From: CAXXOK01 sp963675925
GTDB taxonomy: Bacteria > Bacillota > Clostridia > Christensenellales > Aristaeellaceae
DNA: 64,000 nucleotides
Reading direction: 5' to 3'
Assembly: GCA_963675925.2 (NCBI GenBank)
Contig: CAXXIB010000006.1
Coordinates: 1-64,000 of the forward strand
In this document: piece by piece, positions 58,833 through 64,000 of the stretch
How the letters are laid out: every line of letters begins with the position of its first letter
Numbering within the stretch: the first letter of the stretch is position 1
Notes under the pieces: model-generated
Seen by the model: the letters and a program-made list of their open reading frames with translations, nothing else
What the model was told of the DNA's origin: nothing
The model's database searches: none
Translations under genes and position numbers: made by a program

Positions 58833-61739
58833 TTACTTATCGTATGTCCAGTCCTTACTGCCACCTTGGGTTGCCTCCGGGGGCAGGGTTTCGCCTTTTT
58901 TAAGGACATACCCCAGATGGTAGATATAGTTGAGGGACTGGCTTTCCACCCGGAACAGGTCCGACAGCGCAATACTACCGTCGCCTAGCGCCAGACAGCT
59001 GGAAATGATGGGCACAGCCGGAACCTGCATCGTAATATCCAGCTCCGGGTATGCGCTGGCCTGCAGCACATATTCGCCGGGGTAGACGTTGGTAAACTCG
59101 TAATATCCCCACTCGTTGGAGCGGGTCGTGTAGATGGTCTCGCCGTTTTGTGTCAGGCTGATGCTCACGCCGCCGATCATCGGCTCGTCGATGTCTATCA
59201 GCCCGTTGGCGTTTTCATCCAGCCAGACCAGGCTGCCTACTTTGGCCGGAATGGTGAGCAGAACGTTGAGGTCCAGCTGATTTTGTGCCATGTCCAGTGT
59301 AATGCTGTCGCTTGTGCCAAATGCGCCGTTGATTTGTGTAATGATGCTGTCGCCGGCGGCAAGATCGGGGTCATCCGGGCGGGTAAACACATAATCACCC
59401 GGACAGAAGACCTCAACCATGTACGCGCCCGGCCAGAGGCCGTCAAAACGGTAGACGCCGCTAGCATCCGTATGCGTTGTCTGCAAAATGGCGGAATCAC
59501 CAGCCCGATACAGGTGTACCTCAGCACCCGAAACCGGTGTGCGGCCGCCGATGCGGTCGGAAAGGATGGTGCCGCCAAGACTTGTCGTGCTTACGATGCC
59601 GCTGTCGATCCCGGTAAACACTTCACCCGCGTTGAGCATGATGCCGCTTTGCTGCATGCTGCGCTCACTTTGCGTCATGGTGCCCACACCGCTGACGGGC
59701 GAGGATACCGCAGGCAATGCATACGATACGGTATAGACGGATGGACGGACGTTATCAAAAACCACGGTACCATCCGCTGCGGATACCGCAGTTGCGATGG
59801 TTTGCTGATTGGTTTCGTCCAGCAGTGTGTAGTGCAGACCGCCAACGCCGGGTTCGCCATCATCTCGCTGGCCGTTCATGTTCGCATCCAGCCAGGTGGA
59901 CGCTTGCAGGGTCGCGGGGGCAACCACGCCGATGGCGTTGTTATCATGCCGCAGCAGTGTAGCATACAGGACTGAATCGCTATAGGTATTGGTTCTGCCC
60001 AGTGGGATACCGCTTTGCGGTATATCACCGGAGAAAATCAAGCCGTCCGGCAGTTGCAGGGTCAGGGTATAGTGTCCGGGCCGCAAATTGGTAATGGAGA
60101 ATGCGCCGCCTTCACCTGTGACGGTGCTGGCATCTTCGCCGTTGGTTGTCAGCGTAACACTGATCCCGGCAACCGGAGTTTCTCCGGCATCCATCACGCC
60201 GTTTGCGTTGAGATCTTCAAATGCAAAGCCCTCAAACGTACCAAGCTTGACAGCACCGACCAGCGGCTGGGTATACTTTTTCTTTGCTTTCAGCTTCAGC
60301 CCGGAGACTGCGTTTTCCAAACCCTGGTGCGCAAGGGTGTTGCCGCCTTTGCTCACCTTTGCCATCTCGGCATGCTCGGGCAGGTTGTAGTACAGGGTGT
60401 ATTCCGTCGGAGGAACACCGCTGAACAGGTAGGCACCGTCTACATCCACGGTCTGGGTTAAATCAATCTCGCCATCGGTGGATACCAGCCGTACGCTGCC
60501 ATCCACAAAGCCGGTTTCATCCGTATCCATCAGGCCATTGTCGTTTACATCATAGAAGAACACACCGCTGAGCGTAGCGGCCTGCACCATGCCTGCATTG
60601 TAGTCCGTCAGCGTTTCGCTCATCGCTACGCTGAAAGGCTCGGTTTCGCCGTAGCTGTCCGACGGGGCTAATACAGCGTCGTTGCCACTTTGCTCCTGCG
60701 GGCGGTATTTGGTGAAGGTGTAGCCGGACTTGCGCAGGAAGCGCAGGGTATAGGTACCCGGCATTACATCGCGGAGTGTATAATTGCCTTTTTTATTGGT
60801 GCTGATCTCGGATACGACGGTGCCATCGGTGCCGACAAGCTGCACCGTTACACCGTATAAAGCGCCATCGGACCCGTTTTTCACGCCTGAATAATCCTTA
60901 TCGTTGAAAACCGTGCCGGAGATTGTTCCGCCCAGGGCAACGCCGATATAGTATTCGTAGACCATGCCGTTTTCCACGTCGATATCATCGACCGAGTTCT
61001 CACGCCGACCCTCGCGCGCTTCAAAGAGGTTGGAGAAGTAACCGGGCTGATCGGGCACCATGGTAAAGCTGCTGCCGTCATCGGGTACGATGGCACGGAA
61101 GCGGTAGTTGCCTTTGCGTACATAGTCAAACACGAACACGCCGTCCTCACCGGTGATCACTTCCTGTACGGGACGGTCAATAAAGTTGCGGATAAACTGT
61201 AGTTTCAGGCCCGGATACGGCGGTTCGCCCTCGTCGTACTGGCCGTTATAGTTCATATCCAGATAGGTAATTCCCCGGATAATGGCGGAGTCGATCAAGC
61301 CGACGTTCATATCTGTAAGCGGCTCGTTGGCCCGCACAATGAAGTTGCGGTAATTGTCCTCATCATCACCCGTGATAATGGAGCGATAATTGCCCTCGCT
61401 GGTATAATGGGCGATCAGCATAGCGGGAGGCAGCTCGACGGTGAACGCATAGGAATCGTTCGGCAGATCGGAAAAGGTATAGATGCCCGTCTCATTGCTG
61501 ACAGCGGTCAGAATTTCGCCGGTGTCCTGGCGCGTGAGGTGCAGGTTGACACCGGGAACCGCAGGCTCGTCCGGGTCCATTAAGCCGTTGTTGTTCAGGT
61601 CGTTCCATACACGGCCAGTGAAATAGCCCATGGATTCGGCTGATGCTGCAATGAATATAGTGATGAAAAGAAGGAGCAGTAAGCTCCATAACATGATTTT
61701 GAAGTTTTTTCCGTTTGAACTGGTGTTTGTGCTGTGCAT
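58833..61739 (-). CDS. Secreted SdrD B-like multi-repeat protein
   Basis: 968 residues. Residues 1-36 are a signal peptide or anchor helix (LWSLLLLLFITIFIAASAES). About eight repeated beta-sandwich domains follow, most opening with a calcium-type motif such as WNDLNNNGLMDPDEPAVPGV, FEDLNANGVMDAGETPVAG or WLDENANGLIDIDEP, and each later carrying a YxFxxLxPGxY-type end. No LPXTG, dockerin or SLH is seen, so how it is held at the surface is unclear. A role in adhesion or wall structure is inferred from domain type. The upstream gene on the same strand is degV. Confidence 0.88.
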   Translation of the reverse strand: MHSTNTSSNGKNFKIMLWSLLLLLFITIFIAASAESMGYFTGRVWNDLNNNGLMDPDEPAVPGVNLHLTRQDTGEILTAVSNETGIYTFSDLPNDSYAFTVELPPAMLIAHYTSEGNYRSIITGDDEDNYRNFIVRANEPLTDMNVGLIDSAIIRGITYLDMNYNGQYDEGEPPYPGLKLQFIRNFIDRPVQEVITGEDGVFVFDYVRKGNYRFRAIVPDDGSSFTMVPDQPGYFSNLFEAREGRRENSVDDIDVENGMVYEYYIGVALGGTISGTVFNDKDYSGVKNGSDGALYGVTVQLVGTDGTVVSEISTNKKGNYTLRDVMPGTYTLRFLRKSGYTFTKYRPQEQSGNDAVLAPSDSYGETEPFSVAMSETLTDYNAGMVQAATLSGVFFYDVNDNGLMDTDETGFVDGSVRLVSTDGEIDLTQTVDVDGAYLFSGVPPTEYTLYYNLPEHAEMAKVSKGGNTLAHQGLENAVSGLKLKAKKKYTQPLVGAVKLGTFEGFAFEDLNANGVMDAGETPVAGISVTLTTNGEDASTVTGEGGAFSITNLRPGHYTLTLQLPDGLIFSGDIPQSGIPLGRTNTYSDSVLYATLLRHDNNAIGVVAPATLQASTWLDANMNGQRDDGEPGVGGLHYTLLDETNQQTIATAVSAADGTVVFDNVRPSVYTVSYALPAVSSPVSGVGTMTQSERSMQQSGIMLNAGEVFTGIDSGIVSTTSLGGTILSDRIGGRTPVSGAEVHLYRAGDSAILQTTHTDASGVYRFDGLWPGAYMVEVFCPGDYVFTRPDDPDLAAGDSIITQINGAFGTSDSITLDMAQNQLDLNVLLTIPAKVGSLVWLDENANGLIDIDEPMIGGVSISLTQNGETIYTTRSNEWGYYEFTNVYPGEYVLQASAYPELDITMQVPAVPIISSCLALGDGSIALSDLFRVESQSLNYIYHLGYVLKKGETLPPEATQGGSKDWTYDK

Positions 61740-61778
61740 CCGTATTTCCTCCGGCTGTTCGAATTTCCAGGGGGTGTC

Positions 61779-62636
61779 TTATTCGACGGTATTGGCGATA
61801 ATTCCCAGAAGTCCGCGCCCCGAATGTACAGCCAGCACGGGGCTGACCGGAGCAATGTTGCTGCTGGTAATGTTTAATACGGTCTTCAGTCGCTCTAAAA
61901 GGGTTTGTGCGGCTTCCGGAGCCTGCCCATGTACCACGGATACATCGATTTTCGCTTTTCCGTAGCGGCGAACAGCTTCCTGAATCATCTGGTCGACAGC
62001 GGATTTATAGCCGCGGGCTTTAGCCAGCGTCTCGTAAATGCCATCTGCGTTAATAAAAATTATGGGTTTAATCTGTAGCAGGCTGCCCATCACGCCCTCC
62101 ACCAGACCGATGCGGCCGCCCTTGCGCAAATATTCAAGTGTGCGGATAACAAACATGCCCAGCTGGTTGCTGCGCAGTTTCAGCGCGGCGTCCACCGCAG
62201 CATCGGGATCAGCGCCGGCTTCCAGCGCTTTGGCGGCGGCAAGCACCATGGTGCCAAGGCCCATGGACAGCGTTTTGGAATCGACCACGCGGATATTCAG
62301 CTTGTACTTATATTCTTCCGACAGGATACGAACCATGTTCCAGGTGCCGCTCATTGCCGCAGAAATGCAGATATAGATAACGTCGGTATACCCCTCTTCA
62401 ATCAGCTGGGCATAGGCGCTATGAATATCTTCGGGATGGGGGAGACTGGTTTTGGGCAGCTCCTGATCCATCATTTCGTAAATCTGATTTTCACTGAGGT
62501 CGACCCGGTCTCTGTATTCCGCATTTTTACAAACAATCCTCAGCGGGATCATGCGGATATTATACTGCGAAAGTAGTGCGTCGCTAAGATCGGAGGCTGA
62601 GTCCGTTATTAGCGCGGTTTTCACGTGATTATTCAA
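61779..62636 (-). CDS. DegV family fatty-acid-binding protein
   Basis: 285 residues. DegV/FakB-type proteins present fatty acids to a kinase for phospholipid synthesis. ALITDSASDLSDALL at the N terminus, ISAAMSGTWN in the middle and the C-terminal VVHGQAPEAAQTLLERL fit the family. It starts at TTG 62636 with AAAGGATG about 9 nt upstream. No fakA kinase is close. It is 39 nt before the SdrD-like gene and may share its transcript. Confidence 0.92.
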   Translation of the reverse strand: MNNHVKTALITDSASDLSDALLSQYNIRMIPLRIVCKNAEYRDRVDLSENQIYEMMDQELPKTSLPHPEDIHSAYAQLIEEGYTDVIYICISAAMSGTWNMVRILSEEYKYKLNIRVVDSKTLSMGLGTMVLAAAKALEAGADPDAAVDAALKLRSNQLGMFVIRTLEYLRKGGRIGLVEGVMGSLLQIKPIIFINADGIYETLAKARGYKSAVDQMIQEAVRRYGKAKIDVSVVHGQAPEAAQTLLERLKTVLNITSSNIAPVSPVLAVHSGRGLLGIIANTVE

Positions 62637-62682
62637 AAAAAAATCATCCTTTCGGGTATGTAAAGGCAGTTATTTCATACCT

Positions 62683-62688
62683 ATTATA
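62683..62688 (-). promoter_or_regulatory. -10 element upstream of degV
   Basis: A perfect TATAAT on the minus strand, 47 nt before the DegV start. The -35 is weak. Confidence 0.5.
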
Positions 62689-62786
62689 CCATAAGATATA
62701 CGGGATAACGAGGAGAACTGCGAATATATTGTAAATATGAGATGTTTGCCAATGCGTTGCCGGTGCTGATGGATGAACCGTCCCTA

Positions 62787-62815
62787 TTTACATGGGCAAG
62801 CAGCTATGATACATT
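62787..62815 (+). promoter_or_regulatory. Promoter of the nitroreductase gene
   Basis: TTTACA (62787-62792) and TACATT (62810-62815) are 17 nt apart, ending 31 nt before the chosen ATG. This agrees with rejecting the longer open frame to 62742. Confidence 0.5.
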
Positions 62816-62846
62816 GATGAAAACACTGCACATGGGAGGAATTCAA

Positions 62847-63425
62847 ATGAGTGTGAAACAGGCAATCGAAGCTCGCAGGAGCATCAGACGCTTTAAACCG
62901 GACGCGCTCCCGCGCGAAGTGATAGAACAAATTCTGGACGCGGCAAGGCTTGCGCCATCGGGCAAGAACAACCAGCCCTGGCAGTTTGTGGTGGTGCAGG
63001 GAGACCAGCGTGAAGCGATGGCTACCAGCCTGCAAGCAGGGCTGAAATCCGTAAAGGAGCAGGGAATACCGACCGGCAGCGCGGAATATACCTTCCGCAT
63101 CATGAAGGATGCCCCGGCAACGGTGTTTGTGTTCAACCCCAACGATACCGACCCCTGGGCCGAGCGCACCGTACCTGAAACTATGTTTCGCATTGTCGAT
63201 ACGCAATCGGTCGGCGGGGCAATCATGAGCATGCTGCTGCGCGCGCAGGAACTGGGCGTGGGCTCGCTTTGGATTTGCGATACCCTGGTGGCCTATCGTG
63301 AGCTTTGCCAGTGGCTTGGGCGGGACAGTTTGCTTGTAGCCGCCGTTGCACTGGGCTATCCGGATGAAGCGCCTGCGGCCAGACCGCGCCATCAGCTGGA
63401 TGAACTGGTCGAGTGGCGCGGCTAA
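62847..63425 (+). CDS. Nitroreductase family protein
   Basis: An FMN-dependent NAD(P)H oxidoreductase of 192 residues. EARRSIRRFKPD is the FMN-binding start, DAARLAPSGKNNQPWQFVVV the central motif, and SVGGAIMSMLLRAQELGVGS the flavin/dimer helix. ATG 62847 follows GGGAGGAATTCAA. The natural electron acceptor is unknown. uppP begins 46 nt later. Confidence 0.93.
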   Translation: MSVKQAIEARRSIRRFKPDALPREVIEQILDAARLAPSGKNNQPWQFVVVQGDQREAMATSLQAGLKSVKEQGIPTGSAEYTFRIMKDAPATVFVFNPNDTDPWAERTVPETMFRIVDTQSVGGAIMSMLLRAQELGVGSLWICDTLVAYRELCQWLGRDSLLVAAVALGYPDEAPAARPRHQLDELVEWRG

Positions 63426-63471
63426 GGTATCTATCAAAATACCATACCCGCAAGGGTAAGGAGGACTGTTT

Positions 63472-64000
63472 ATGAGTATCATTAAAGCATCTGTATTGGG
63501 TATCGTGCAGGGCTTGGCGGAGTTCTTACCCATCTCGTCCAGCGGACATCTGAACCTGCTGGAGATTCTGATGAACGTGCAGATGGAGCAGCAGCTGTTA
63601 TTCAATATCCTGCTGCATGTCGGCACGCTGGTCGCGGTACTGGTGGTATTCTGGCGCGAGTGGCTGCACATGATTTTACACCCGATCAAGGATAAGACGC
63701 TGTTACTGCTTGTAATTGCATCGCTGCCTGCGTTGGCGGCCAAGCTGCTGCTTGGCGACAAGCTGGACGAACTGATCACCGGCAGCGCGCTGCTTGGTAT
63801 CAGCTTCCTGTTTACGGGCTTCCTGCTTGCACTTACGCAGTGGGTATCCCAGCGCAACCAAACCATTCGCAGGGAGACCGGCGAGGTTGGCGTATTACAC
63901 GCGCTGGTTATGGGTGTGCTACAGGCGATCGGTATTCTGCCGGGTGTCAGCCGCAGCGGCTCGACCATTTTCGGCGGCGTTGCGTCGGGGCTGGACCGGA
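63472..64000 (+). CDS. uppP: Undecaprenyl-diphosphatase, 3' end outside window
   Basis: A membrane phosphatase that recycles the undecaprenyl carrier for cell-wall synthesis; it gives low-level bacitracin resistance. ATG 63472 follows AAGGAGG. About 176 residues are present and the frame runs off the right edge. GIVQGLAEFLPISSSGHLNLL holds the first catalytic motif (Glu pair region), and ILPGVSRSGSTI the second with the catalytic Arg/Ser segment. Confidence 0.95.
   Translation, partial: MSIIKASVLGIVQGLAEFLPISSSGHLNLLEILMNVQMEQQLLFNILLHVGTLVAVLVVFWREWLHMILHPIKDKTLLLLVIASLPALAAKLLLGDKLDELITGSALLGISFLFTGFLLALTQWVSQRNQTIRRETGEVGVLHALVMGVLQAIGILPGVSRSGSTIFGGVASGLDR

Noticed and set aside
1..64000. 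CRISPR arrays, insertion sequences, prophage or restriction systems
   Set aside because: No regularly spaced repeats, transposase, integrase, phage or nuclease genes were found in reading the window.

Overview
The window looks like chromosomal DNA of an anaerobic, Gram-positive Clostridia-type bacterium (Bacillota; family not determined). The evidence is a T-box leader before proS, a HisZ-dependent short HisG, an IspH-ribosomal protein S1 fusion, Na+-pumping decarboxylase subunits, GapN, a two-subunit ferredoxin-type 2-oxoacid oxidoreductase and an SdrD-like secreted repeat protein. The DNA is GC-rich by eye, except for an AT-rich patch at about 55.4-56.3 kb. There are no rRNA genes, CRISPR arrays or insertion sequences.

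Layout. 0-7 kb: the 3' part of a SNF2 helicase, an SRAP protein, then a diguanylate cyclase, T-box-proS and a HAD phosphatase, these last three carrying four single-base frameshifts between them. 7-9.9 kb: P1 peptidase, acpS, nnr. 9.8-16.2 kb: ccdA with a secreted thioredoxin-like protein, an aminotransferase, a run of DnaA-box-like sequences, a probable Re-citrate synthase, a CDF transporter and DUF4256. 16.2-20.6 kb: a leftward operon hutP-like/cmk/plsC/ispH-rpsA with a strong promoter and a leader of about 216 nt that is rich in alternative base pairing. This is the best candidate for an undescribed regulatory RNA. 20.6-31.3 kb: an EamA transporter, a dGTPase-like protein and a complete leftward histidine operon (hisZ-G-D-C-B-H-A-F-IE-K).

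31.5-38.9 kb: metY, then L7Ae-like/rpsL/rpsG/fusA/rpmG/secE/nusG/rplK/rplA, in which the usual rplJ-rplL-rpoB-rpoC block and tuf are absent. 39-46.9 kb: two membrane-linked proteins, then a five-gene Na+-pump decarboxylase operon with two carboxyltransferases, and purC. 47.2-55.4 kb: purA, an iron alcohol dehydrogenase, a small membrane protein/XRE regulator/flavodoxin-like set, gapN and korAB.

55.4-56.6 kb is the only clearly accessory patch: two AT-rich orphan genes and a structured segment bounded by copies of the T-arm of the neighbouring tRNA-Lys. 56.7-64 kb: a P-loop protein, thrC, an SdrD-like repeat protein, DegV, a nitroreductase and the start of uppP.

Together the metabolic genes fit a fermentative, amino-acid-prototrophic anaerobe. 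Re-citrate synthase and 2-oxoacid:ferredoxin oxidoreductase would supply part of a TCA pathway, GapN would make NADPH, and the biotin decarboxylase complex would turn decarboxylation into a Na+ gradient.
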